Assembly (NCBI GenBank): GCA_945874535.1 | Contig: CAMCGZ010000002.1 | Location: forward strand, 137,585 to 199,049 | Source of the DNA: Bdellovibrio sp. ZAP7 | GTDB lineage: Bacteria > Bdellovibrionota > UBA1018 > CAIMNF01 | Direction of reading: 5' to 3' | DNA length: 61,465 nt | Shown here: piece after piece, positions 8,813 through 16,051 of the stretch | How the letters are laid out: every line of letters begins with the position of its first letter | Numbering within the stretch: the first letter of the stretch is position 1 | Translations under genes and position numbers: made by a program | The notes under the pieces: model-generated | What the model was told of the DNA's origin: nothing | Databases searched by the model: none | The model's input: only the letters and a program-made list of their open reading frames with translations

Positions 8813-9331
8813 TCATTTCACCAGCGTGGCGCGGGTGAGTTCGTTTTTCAGCTTTTGGCCGAGCACGGGGTCGGTCTCGGCCAGCAGGTCGATCACCGGT
8901 GCGAGGTCACCTTCGGTGAGGATGATCTCTTTCAGACCTTTCTCGTCGAAGGCGGTTTCTTTGGCTTTTTCAGTCACCATGCGGGCGATCTCGGCAGCGA
9001 CGGTGGAGTCGATACCCGGGTAGCGCTCTTCGAGGCTTTTCTGAAGGTTTCCGTTCTGGAGTTCCGCGTCGAGCATGAAGAAGGCGTAGGCCCACCAGGC
9101 TTTGTCGCGATGATCGATCGCGTAGTAGATCGATCCGACCGCAGTTCCGAACCCTCCGAGCATCCCAGCGATGGCGAGCGCCGGGATGGTCACGTACAGT
9201 GACGAGGCTGCGGCGACGATCACGCCGGCTTCAGCGCGCGGGGTGGGGAGGCTGATGGCTCCGAAAGTGAGAGTGGTGGAAAGGACCAGTGCGCTGATCC
9301 TTTGTTTTACGGATGGGTTCATGGATTTCAT
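8813..9331 (-). CDS. small exported hydrophobic protein, paralogue A
   Basis: 172 residues. The signal peptide ends in RAEA, followed at once by hydrophobic Gly/Ala-rich segments (GVIVAAASSLYVTIPALAIA and GMLGGFGTAVGSIYYAI). The tail matches paralogue B: WAYAFFMLDAE, LEERYPGIDSTVAAEIARM, GLKEIILTEGDLAPVIDLL-E-T-D. The pair therefore arose by tandem duplication but has diverged widely. The start has a strong AGGAGG site and overlaps the stop of the caspase-like gene (ATGA). Expression is therefore coupled to that gene. Function unknown. Confidence 0.68.
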   Translation of the reverse strand: MKSMNPSVKQRISALVLSTTLTFGAISLPTPRAEAGVIVAAASSLYVTIPALAIAGMLGGFGTAVGSIYYAIDHRDKAWWAYAFFMLDAELQNGNLQKSLEERYPGIDSTVAAEIARMVTEKAKETAFDEKGLKEIILTEGDLAPVIDLLAETDPVLGQKLKNELTRATLVK

Positions 9332-10542
9332 GGGTGACCTCCTGTGGTACCGATGGTTTGAATGTGGCTAATGCCGTCTGACGAAAGGAACTCCTTCACC
9401 CGGAGCAAGACCATTCCTGATCCGGGAGTCATGAGGCGCATCCCAGACACCCGTGGAGGTGTCCGCGCTTCGCCTTCAGTGTGATGGAGCTTGAAAATGT
9501 TTTTTCCTGTCCCGAGGAGGGTGCAGTCGAATGAGATCGACGTTCCGGGATTACGATCGATGATTCCGATCAACCGGTTTTGAAGGAGGAGTTCATAGCG
9601 GCCTGATACCGAGGGGAAATCGACTTCAATCCGACAGGCACGTTCAGGGACGGTTCCGTCTGAAACCGATGCTTCAGCGGAAGCCAGCATTCCATGAAGC
9701 GCGACCACAGGTATGGATGTCCGGTACAAGTTCTCAAACCGGTCGCGGAGTTCAGGATAATGGATGTCGAGGGAGGACGAGGCCCGTGCCGCCTCATAAC
9801 GCGCGAGCACCGCCCGGGAGTGACAACTGAACAGGATGAGTTTCCGGAGACTCTCGGGCAGATTCAGTAAAAATCCCAGGGGAATGGAAGTTCCTGTCGC
9901 ATCGTAGAGTTTGCCTTCCGGGTCGGCGTGGGCGATGAGCATGGCCTCGCTGATTCCTGAACCACGGTGGAGTTCGCTCAGAAAATCAAAATAAGTCGAC
10001 GGAAACCGGATTTCCCAGCCCTTCCGAAGAAACGGATTCAATTTCTTTTCCACCAATTCGTGGAGATCCTTTTGCCGCTTGGCCTCGAGGTGGGGGCGGG
10101 CTTCCTTGAATTGTTCGAGATAATCAATCATCCTCGCGTAGCCGAAGGAATCCTGCTTCACGGTTTCCACGCAAGCTGGAACTGAGTCGACCCGGGACAG
10201 GTCACGGAGGAGCGGAAGACGGCGGATGCGCTCCTTCGTCGCTTGGACCGAGCGAATCACGGCTGGGTCCGAGTCAGGAGCCGCGAGAAACACAAAAACC
10301 ACTTTTCGGGTACCCTTGCCGGGTTGCTGGCCCGATCGTGCGGGCACCGGACGATCCCACTGACGCGCGCGAATCAGGCTCCCGGGACGGAACAAGAGTG
10401 AGAAAGTTTGATCTGGCGTGAGACGGGAATTCGACTGCTCTTGACGCAGAGCCAGATAATCACGGCAAAAGGCTTCCGGATCGGGGGTGGATCCGAAGGC
10501 CTGGGTCGCCATGATAATGCCAAGACTGAGTAAATAAAGCAC
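9328..10542 (-). CDS. exported caspase-like (clan CD/CHAT-type) protein, predicted
   Basis: 404 residues starting at GTG. A short hydrophobic N-terminus ending near FGST suggests export. Residues 80-90 (RKVVFVFLAAP) look like the first strand of a caspase-type fold. H205 lies at the end of the strand AMLIAHADPEGKLYD, and C240 at the end of LRKLILFSCHS. This His-then-Cys spacing and setting matches the H-G-x-x-x-G-x-L ... L-x-x-C pattern of CHAT/caspase-like peptidases, although the usual HG is HA here. I infer a clan CD cysteine peptidase or a relative; no database check was possible. It heads an operon with two paralogous small exported proteins. Confidence 0.55.
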   Translation of the reverse strand: MLYLLSLGIIMATQAFGSTPDPEAFCRDYLALRQEQSNSRLTPDQTFSLLFRPGSLIRARQWDRPVPARSGQQPGKGTRKVVFVFLAAPDSDPAVIRSVQATKERIRRLPLLRDLSRVDSVPACVETVKQDSFGYARMIDYLEQFKEARPHLEAKRQKDLHELVEKKLNPFLRKGWEIRFPSTYFDFLSELHRGSGISEAMLIAHADPEGKLYDATGTSIPLGFLLNLPESLRKLILFSCHSRAVLARYEAARASSSLDIHYPELRDRFENLYRTSIPVVALHGMLASAEASVSDGTVPERACRIEVDFPSVSGRYELLLQNRLIGIIDRNPGTSISFDCTLLGTGKNIFKLHHTEGEARTPPRVSGMRLMTPGSGMVLLRVKEFLSSDGISHIQTIGTTGGHP

Positions 10543-10662
10543 TTTTTCAATTCCCGCTTTCTTTTATACGGGGAGTTTAAATAACTTGGTCGGACATTCA
10601 GGGAAAATATTGTGACCTGACTTCGCCAGGAGTGTTTAGAATGGAGGAATAAGGAGAAACTC

Positions 10663-10938
10663 ATGACTTCAATTCAGAAATTCGCTTTGGTTCCTGTGGT
10701 TGCCTTCTCTCTGTTTTTATCTCCCTTTGCTCGCGCCAATGAGGCTGCGGCTCCGGCTCAACAAGAGGCTTCCGCTGCAGCAGCAGAAGAGAAAAAAGAC
10801 GGCTGTGAAGGCGGCTGCGATCAAGACTGCGGCGGCAAGAAGTGCAAGATGAAGAAGAAATCGAAGAAGAAGGGCTGCAAAAACTGCGACCATAAAAGCG
10901 AGCATAAGGAAGAACACAAAGAAGAAGCCCACCACTGA
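10663..10938 (+). CDS. small secreted Cys/Lys/His-rich protein, probable metal binder
   Basis: 91 residues. A Sec signal peptide (VPVVAFSLFLSPFARA) precedes an Ala/Glu-rich spacer. Then comes a Cys cluster (GCEGGCDQDCGGKKCKMKK and KKGCKNCDHK) and a His/Glu-rich tail ending KEEAHH. Six Cys and five or more His in 50 residues suggest binding of a soft metal such as copper or zinc in the periplasm. This is inferred from composition only. AAGGAGA ribosome site, 7 bases before the ATG. It stands alone between the divergent caspase-like operon and the convergent nitroreductase. Confidence 0.65.
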   Translation: MTSIQKFALVPVVAFSLFLSPFARANEAAAPAQQEASAAAAEEKKDGCEGGCDQDCGGKKCKMKKKSKKKGCKNCDHKSEHKEEHKEEAHH

Positions 10939-10954
10939 GTGACTTCTGAGCCGA

Positions 10955-11578
10955 TCAAAGCCAGCGGACTCGATTTTCAAGCTGGCGTGGAGCTCTTGGC
11001 GGAGTGTGGTCGGGGTAACCGAGCACCACCGCACAGAGAAGTTCCAGATCTTCCACTCCATCTTCTTGGAGTTTTTCAATGCCGAGGAATGAGTCCACCT
11101 CGGCTTTGATTTCCAAAGGTGCACCCATGGTGCAGCAACCGAGGCCCTCAGCCACAGCCGCCAGATTCAGGTTTTCGACGGCCATGTAGACCGATCCCAC
11201 GCTCGTCAGGTGCTTCTCATCCCGGTCATTGGCCGAGTAGCAAAGAATCACGACCGGGGCATCACCCAAAGTGTAAAAGAACCTCTCCGTGAACTGGTAG
11301 AGCGAGGGCTTCAGGCGCTTTTCCAGAATATCCTTGATGCCGAGCCAGGATTTCTGCGAGAGACCCAGATAAGCCTCGCGCTTTTCGCCGGTCAGGACGA
11401 AGAATCGCCAATTCTGCCGATTCTTGCCGGAGGGTGCTTCCAGGGCCGCCTGGAGAATGCGCTCCATAACTTCCCTCGGGGGTGATTCTGGTTTGAATTT
11501 GCGGACGGAACGGCGGGCTTCCAAGAGCCTGTAAAATTGTTCCTTGAAGTCGGCTGAGAAATCCGGTGACAAATTCAT
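10955..11578 (-). CDS. nitroreductase family oxidoreductase
   Basis: 207-residue FMN-dependent nitroreductase-fold protein. The N-terminal LLEARRSVRKFKP is the usual FMN-phosphate-binding start. APSGKNRQNWRFFVLTG follows around residue 55, and AVAEGLGCCTMGAP near residue 150 is typical of the family. The ATG at 11578 was chosen because the longer open frame to 11623 runs back into tRNA-Gly. This start lies only 8 bases after the encoded CCA of the tRNA and has no clear ribosome site. The gene may be read from the tRNA transcript. Substrate not predictable. Confidence 0.88.
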   Translation of the reverse strand: MNLSPDFSADFKEQFYRLLEARRSVRKFKPESPPREVMERILQAALEAPSGKNRQNWRFFVLTGEKREAYLGLSQKSWLGIKDILEKRLKPSLYQFTERFFYTLGDAPVVILCYSANDRDEKHLTSVGSVYMAVENLNLAAVAEGLGCCTMGAPLEIKAEVDSFLGIEKLQEDGVEDLELLCAVVLGYPDHTPPRAPRQLENRVRWL

Positions 11579-11586
11579 GAGAAAAA

Positions 11587-11663
11587 TGGAGCGGGAAAAG
11601 GGGCTCGAACCCTCGACCTCCACGTTGGCAACGTGGCGCTCTAGCCAACTGAGCTACTCCCGC
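11587..11663 (-). tRNA. tRNA-Gly (GCC)
   Basis: Cloverleaf on the minus strand. Acceptor GCGGGAG pairs with TTCCCGC, the D-arm is GCTC...GAGC, and the anticodon stem is CCACG/CGTGG. The loop TTGCCAA gives anticodon GCC. The T-arm is GGGTTCGAGCCC-like. CCA is encoded at 11587-11589. Confidence 0.95.
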
Positions 11664-11695
11664 TTGGAACAGCCTGAATAAACAGCTAGGTTTTC

Positions 11696-11724
11696 TGAAT
11701 AGCCCGAAACGTGGGCGGGGTCAA
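11696..11724 (-). promoter_or_regulatory. sigma70-type promoter of tRNA-Gly
   Basis: TTGACC at 11724-11719 and TATTCA at 11701-11696 with a 17-base spacer. It reads on the minus strand and ends 32 bases before the tRNA 5' end. The same transcript could continue into the nitroreductase gene. Confidence 0.6.
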
Positions 11725-11767
11725 GAATTTATTGGCGAGCATATTCGGGATCGCTTAGGCTCAAAGT

Positions 11768-12322
11768 ATGAAAATTTATACGAAATCCGGAGACCTCGGC
11801 GAAACCTCCTTGTTCGGCGGGGGGAGAGTGATGAAATCCCACCCCCGGGTCAATGCCTACGGAACCCTGGACGAGGGCAATTCCATGATCGGGCTCGCGA
11901 TTTCTTTTTTGTCCGGTCCGACGGAGCGTTTCCGGGAGCCCCTGACCCGGATCCAGGGTGAGCTGTTTCAGCTGGGTTCCGAGTTGGCCACCCCTCATGG
12001 ATCCAAGAACAGTTGTGCGGTATTGGCCGAAGCCGAGGTGCAGCGCCTCGAGAACGAGATCGACACGATGGAGGCTGGGCTCGAGCCCCTGCGGAATTTC
12101 ATTCTGCCGGGAGGGGGCCAGGCTGGCTCCGCCCTTCATCTCGCCCGGACCATCATCCGGAGAGCCGAGCGCGAGTGTGTGGATCTTTCCCACAGTGAGC
12201 CCATCCGTCCGGAGTCGGTCCGCTACCTGAATCGCCTCAGCGATTGTCTCTTTGTAATGGCTCGCGCCGTGAACCAGGCATCGTCGCATCCTGAGTCCAA
12301 GTGGCTGCCCCCTAAGGCCTGA
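11768..12322 (+). CDS. PduO-type cob(I)alamin adenosyltransferase
   Basis: Converts cob(I)alamin and ATP to adenosylcobalamin. The N-terminal ATP-binding motif YTKSGDLGETSLFGGGRV (residues 4-21) and the following HPRVNAYGTLDEGNSMIGLA are diagnostic of the PduO/MMAB family. Conserved helices ARTIIRRAEREC and YLNRLSDCLFVMARAVN lie toward the C-terminus. The 184-residue length is normal. The gene stands alone, facing away from tRNA-Gly. Its stop is immediately adjacent to the convergent pgsA stop. Confidence 0.93.
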   Translation: MKIYTKSGDLGETSLFGGGRVMKSHPRVNAYGTLDEGNSMIGLAISFLSGPTERFREPLTRIQGELFQLGSELATPHGSKNSCAVLAEAEVQRLENEIDTMEAGLEPLRNFILPGGGQAGSALHLARTIIRRAERECVDLSHSEPIRPESVRYLNRLSDCLFVMARAVNQASSHPESKWLPPKA

Positions 12323-12982
12323 TCAGACCGGATTGCGGTTCCGTTTCGCCTCTTTTTTGCGGAGCTTGGCGCCGCGTCTCTCGAGACGCTTCTGTTTCCT
12401 GAGTTCTGTGGCCCGCTTCAGGCCCTTGAAGAACTCCACAATGTAATCCTTTGCGCTCCAGAGTGACAGCCCAAGTGAAAGATAGGTCAGCCAGGTTCCG
12501 ACGGCAAGGAAGTTGAATCCCAGCGCATGATCGAGCATCAGGCAGGGGATGGCCGACATCTGTGTCGCAGTCTTCCACTTGCCCCCTTGGGAGGCTGCTA
12601 CAATCACGCCTTCAGCGCTGGCCAAGGCGCGCAGTCCCGTGATGGTCAGCTCGCGGCAGACCAACAACATGACGACAATGGGACTCATCCTGCCGAGGTG
12701 CTGGAGCATGATGAACGAGCAGATCACCAGGAACTTGTCCGCCAAGGGATCGAGGAGCTTGCCGTACACGGTCTCGATCTTGTGTTTGCGCGCCAGGTAC
12801 CCGTCGAAGTAGTCGGTGATTCCGGCCAGGCCGAAGAAAACAGCGCCGAGAAAGTCCCAAAGCGGGGTGCCCTGGTACAAGGAAATGATGACCGCAGGAA
12901 CAAAAAAGACCCGGAGCAGGGTCAGGTAGTTCGGCGTGGTATGGAAGGTCATCTGATCGAAGGGCTCGTGCCGGTTTTCCAT
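12323..12982 (-). CDS. pgsA: CDP-diacylglycerol--glycerol-3-phosphate phosphatidyltransferase
   Basis: Inner-membrane enzyme making phosphatidylglycerol phosphate. It has the complete CDP-alcohol phosphotransferase motif D-x2-D-G-x2-A-R-x8-G-x3-D-x3-D, seen as DYFDGYLARKHK and then YGKLLDPLADK, with surrounding membrane helices. The N-terminal NYLTLLRVFFVPAVI is typical of PgsA. Start 12982 (MENRHEP) has GGAAG nearby; an upstream in-frame ATG at 13033 adds an unlikely 17 residues. The C-terminus is a very basic tail (RKQKRLERRGAKLRKKEAKR) longer than usual. It is divergent from the PilZ gene across about 90 bases. Confidence 0.9.
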   Translation of the reverse strand: MENRHEPFDQMTFHTTPNYLTLLRVFFVPAVIISLYQGTPLWDFLGAVFFGLAGITDYFDGYLARKHKIETVYGKLLDPLADKFLVICSFIMLQHLGRMSPIVVMLLVCRELTITGLRALASAEGVIVAASQGGKWKTATQMSAIPCLMLDHALGFNFLAVGTWLTYLSLGLSLWSAKDYIVEFFKGLKRATELRKQKRLERRGAKLRKKEAKRNRNPV

Positions 12983-13070
12983 GTCTTCCGAGTGTGCAAC
13001 GCACCCTGTTCTTTGTAAAAGGCTTATTTGCAATTCGCTGAATTTTCAGGTTATTCTTGCACTCAAACCT

Positions 13071-13769
13071 ATGAGTCACGAAAAGCGCAAGCTTCCCCGG
13101 TTCCACATCTCGCCTTGCCAGTTTCATTCCGATTCCCGTTCCCGGAATTATCCGGTTCAGGATATTTCTCTGGGAGGTCTGGCCATCCGCCTGAGCGAAA
13201 AAGAAGACCTCGCTCATTTCAGTGTGGCGAGTCACCAGCCGGGAACCGTGAAGGTCGAAGGACGGAAACTGCCCTGCCGGTTCGAAGTGAAGTACATCCG
13301 GGGAACCCTGGTCGGAGGCGAGTGGATCGAGCCGAGCCCCGAACTTCGTGATCATCTGGAAGCGATTTCCCATCCGGTTAAATTGGGGGAAAGTCTCCGG
13401 AAGTACGAGCTCCCTGATTTTGCTGGAACCGATTGGTACCACAATCCGGTAGGAGTCGATCTTTTGCTTTATTTCCGGGACGGAGAAGCTCAAGGGCGGG
13501 CTCTCAATCGATGGACATTGTATGTCCACCACAGTTTCGTCCAGTGGGAGTTCGACGACGGGATCCGGACCGGGCAAGCGGTTGCGGAAGACGACGGTGG
13601 CTACGCCCATGGAATCGTCCGTTTGGAGACGCGTCTCATCGAATACCATCCGGTAGCGGATCAAACCTTGATTGAAACGGCAGTCGGACTGGTCAAGACC
13701 GCCCCGTTTGCCGACGAGATGCATCGTCAACGGATGCTTTCGCAGCTTGAAGGAGGATCCCCATCATGA
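13071..13769 (+). CDS. PilZ domain protein
   Basis: 232 residues. The N-terminal PilZ domain carries both c-di-GMP-binding motifs: RKLPR (RxxxR) near residue 5-9 and QDISLGGLAI (D-x-S-x-x-G) near residue 31. The rest (about 110-232) is not recognised. The ATG at 13071 places the RxxxR at the normal spot; an earlier in-frame start at 12981 would overlap pgsA. The last 4 bases overlap the glpX start (ATGA), so c-di-GMP sensing and a gluconeogenic phosphatase are in one transcript. Confidence 0.82.
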   Translation: MSHEKRKLPRFHISPCQFHSDSRSRNYPVQDISLGGLAIRLSEKEDLAHFSVASHQPGTVKVEGRKLPCRFEVKYIRGTLVGGEWIEPSPELRDHLEAISHPVKLGESLRKYELPDFAGTDWYHNPVGVDLLLYFRDGEAQGRALNRWTLYVHHSFVQWEFDDGIRTGQAVAEDDGGYAHGIVRLETRLIEYHPVADQTLIETAVGLVKTAPFADEMHRQRMLSQLEGGSPS

Positions 13770-14707
13770 ATCGCAACTTCGCATTGGAATTTGTCCGGGT
13801 GACCGAGGCGGCCGCACTTTCAAGCGCGCGCCTCATGGGACGCGGTGATGAGAAACAAGCCGATCAAGCCGCGGTGGACGCGATGAGAAACGCGCTCAAC
13901 TCCGTGGAATTCGACGGTAGGGTGGTCATCGGTGAGGGAGAGCGCGACGAAGCGCCCATGCTCTATATCGGAGAAAAGGTCGGAAAGGGCGGATCCGCAC
14001 GCTTGGAATTGGCCCTCGATCCGCTCGAAGGCACCACCATATGCGCCAAGGGGCTCAACAATTCGATTTCCGTCATTGCCATCGCAGAAGAAGGAAATTT
14101 TCTCCATGCTCCCGATTGTTACATGGAGAAAATCGCTGTCGGCCCCGAGGCGAAGGGCGCGATTGACTTGAACCGTTCTCCCACGGAGAACCTGAAAGAA
14201 ATCGCCCGTGCAAAAAAATGTTCCGTGTCGGATCTGACCGCCATCATTCTCGATCGTCCCCGTCACGAGGAACTGATCAAGGAAGTCCGGATGGCCGGGG
14301 CCAGGATTTGGCTGATCGGTGACGGCGATGTGTCGGCTGCCATTGCCACGACAGAACCAACCAGTGGTGTGGATGTGCTGTTCGGCACCGGCGGAGCCCC
14401 CGAAGGCGTGATCGCTGCAGCGGCCCTGAGATGCCGTGGCGGGGATTTCATCGGACGTCTGGTGTTCAAGGACGACGCGGAACGGGCCCGTGCCAATCGC
14501 ATGGGAATCAGCGATTTGAGAAAAATCTACGGAATCCAAGATCTGGCCAAAGGGAATGTCATGTTCTGCGCCACGGGTGTCACACAGGGTACTTTTTTGA
14601 ACGGAATCCGGTTTTTCAAGGGTGGCGCGGAAAGCCATTCGGTCGTGATGCGCTCCGAGACCGGAACCATCCGTTACATTCACACTCAACACCACTTCAA
14701 TCGCTGA
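13766..14707 (+). CDS. glpX: class II fructose-1,6-bisphosphatase GlpX
   Basis: Hydrolyses fructose-1,6-bisphosphate in gluconeogenesis. GlpX-family metal-site motifs are GEGERDEAP (residues 56-64) and LDPLEGTT (84-91); the product-binding region includes IWLIGDGDVSAAIAT and FGTGGAPEGVIAAAALRC. 313 residues is standard for GlpX. AAGGAGGATCC ribosome site before the ATG. It is followed after 11 bases by an SRPBCC protein, giving a PilZ-glpX-SRPBCC-108aa operon. Confidence 0.96.
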   Translation: MNRNFALEFVRVTEAAALSSARLMGRGDEKQADQAAVDAMRNALNSVEFDGRVVIGEGERDEAPMLYIGEKVGKGGSARLELALDPLEGTTICAKGLNNSISVIAIAEEGNFLHAPDCYMEKIAVGPEAKGAIDLNRSPTENLKEIARAKKCSVSDLTAIILDRPRHEELIKEVRMAGARIWLIGDGDVSAAIATTEPTSGVDVLFGTGGAPEGVIAAAALRCRGGDFIGRLVFKDDAERARANRMGISDLRKIYGIQDLAKGNVMFCATGVTQGTFLNGIRFFKGGAESHSVVMRSETGTIRYIHTQHHFNR

Positions 14708-14718
14708 GGAGATCGATC

Positions 14719-15150
14719 ATGGCCCAGGCTGAACACGAGAAGAGTTTCGAAGTCAGTGCCGAGAAGTATTACAAGGCGGTTGCGGATTACGAAAAGTATC
14801 CCGAATTTGTCGAAGGAATGAAGAAGGTCAGGGTCGAGCGCGGGCAGGATGGAAGCATCACCGCACACTACGACCTCTCCATGATGTCGAAAGACATGAG
14901 TTATGTACTGAAAATCCGTGAGAACCCTTCAGCCGGTGAAGTGGATTGGACGCTGCTCAAGAGCGAGTTCTTCAAAGTGAACAACGGAGCCTGGAAGATC
15001 CAGTCCACGGGTCCGAATAGCTGCAAAGTGAAGTATTCCCTCGAGGTCGAATTCAATTTCTCTGTTCCGGGATTCATTCTGAAGGGAATCATCAAAAGCA
15101 CTCTCCCTTCGATGATGGAATCCTTCTATCAGCGCGCGAAAGGACTTTGA
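14719..15150 (+). CDS. SRPBCC (START-like) family protein
   Basis: 143 residues with the SRPBCC fold pattern. The N-terminal strand FEVSAEKYYKAVADYEKYPEFV is like polyketide cyclase/RatA/Coq10 members, and a long C-terminal helix ends in LPSMMESFYQRAKGL. Such proteins bind hydrophobic ligands; the specific ligand is unknown. Start at 14719 has GAGGAGAT upstream; a longer frame from 14431 overlaps glpX. Third gene of the PilZ-glpX operon; the next gene begins 3 bases after its stop. Confidence 0.78.
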   Translation: MAQAEHEKSFEVSAEKYYKAVADYEKYPEFVEGMKKVRVERGQDGSITAHYDLSMMSKDMSYVLKIRENPSAGEVDWTLLKSEFFKVNNGAWKIQSTGPNSCKVKYSLEVEFNFSVPGFILKGIIKSTLPSMMESFYQRAKGL

Positions 15151-15153
15151 TCG

Positions 15154-15480
15154 ATGTCAGAAGAAAAAGATGATGCTTCCGGATCATTGGGTTGGGCCAA
15201 GAAACTGCTGACGGTCGGTGTGGGGACCTTTTTCCTGACCGAAGACGCTCTGAAGACCTTGGTATCCGAGTTCAAGCTTCCCAAGGAAATCGTGAGCGGG
15301 ATTCTCGACGGGGCCAAGAACGTCCGCAAGGAGTTCATGGAGAATGTGGTGTCCGAAATGCTCGCCAAGGTACAGGACAAGATCGATCCCACCGTGCTCA
15401 TTTCTGACTTTTTCAGGAAGAACGATGTCACGCTCGAAATCCGGATCAAGGTGAAAGAAAAAACCGGAGACGGAGTCTGA
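15154..15480 (+). CDS. phasin-like small helical protein
   Basis: 108 residues, no signal peptide, predicted fully helical and amphipathic in the middle (TLVSEFKLPKEIVSGILDG, then AKNVRKEFMENVVSEMLAKV). The N-terminal pattern resembles phasin-like proteins of deltaproteobacteria, which coat hydrophobic granules, but the match is only by general character. It follows the SRPBCC gene by 3 bases and ends the operon. A hairpin overlaps its stop codon. Confidence 0.5.
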   Translation: MSEEKDDASGSLGWAKKLLTVGVGTFFLTEDALKTLVSEFKLPKEIVSGILDGAKNVRKEFMENVVSEMLAKVQDKIDPTVLISDFFRKNDVTLEIRIKVKEKTGDGV

Positions 15481-15487
15481 CTCCGTC
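15469..15487 (+). terminator. hairpin overlapping the end of the glpX operon
   Basis: Perfect inverted repeat GACGGAGT-CTG-ACTCCGTC; the TGA stop lies within it. C-rich sequence rather than a T run follows, so termination is not certain. Confidence 0.45.
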
Positions 15488-15537
15488 CCCGGCTCGAGGG
15501 TATTGAGGGGTTGAGGGGGACACTTGTGGGGCGCCGA

Positions 15538-15861
15538 TCAGGCGCGCTTCAGAATCTCATCGATCTCTTGCATCATGTACGACAGACGCTTGCGGGCCTG
15601 GCGGAGAGTCAGAAGTTGTTGGGCGATCTCGTTACGGGCAGGGCCGGCTTCACCTGAAGTCCAACCCGAGAAAGCTTCGGTTTCAGCCTGGGAGACGACG
15701 CGCACTTCGGCAGGGGCCGGGAGGTCTTCAGCGCGAGCGGCCTTGAGGACCATGCCTTTGGCAGCTTCAGGCTTCGCGACAGACTTCCCTTTGAGGTACA
15801 GGTGGTAGAAGTTGGAGTAGATGAAGAGGCTGTTGTGGGAGGGGTCTTTTGCTGCCGACAT
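15538..15861 (-). CDS. small protein of unknown function
   Basis: 107 residues starting at 15861, where AAGGAAA precedes the ATG by 8 bases; an in-frame ATG 27 bases earlier lacks a site. Hydrophilic, no signal peptide. The N-terminal part has an aromatic-rich stretch (FIYSNFYHLYLKGKS), and the C-terminal half is a predicted coiled coil (NEIAQQLLTLRQARKRLSYM). No family recognised. It is separated by about 190 bases from the coiled-coil/alpha-crystallin operon on the same strand. Confidence 0.55.
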   Translation of the reverse strand: MSAAKDPSHNSLFIYSNFYHLYLKGKSVAKPEAAKGMVLKAARAEDLPAPAEVRVVSQAETEAFSGWTSGEAGPARNEIAQQLLTLRQARKRLSYMMQEIDEILKRA

Positions 15862-16051
15862 CTGGTTGTTTCCTTTACTCGCTGTCACGTTTGAGTCGCT
15901 TACGCTGCTGCTTGTGACTTGAATAAATGCAACGAGGATGCCAAGCGTATCGGGGATCCGATCCGGAAAACAGCCTTGAAACCACTGGGGATTCTGGAAG
16001 TAAACGGATTCCGTTGGTGTCAGTGTCCCGCGGAAGCTGTCTAAAATTTGT

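Noticed and set aside
11579-11623. Upstream extension of the nitroreductase
   Set aside because: The extension lies in tRNA-Gly and adds residues not seen in the family.
12612-13730. Minus-strand open frame of 372 residues across pgsA and the PilZ gene
   Set aside because: Antisense to the PilZ gene and out of frame with pgsA; low-complexity composition and no recognisable domain.
13820-14695. Minus-strand frame opposite glpX
   Set aside because: Shadow of a well-conserved gene; no start signal.
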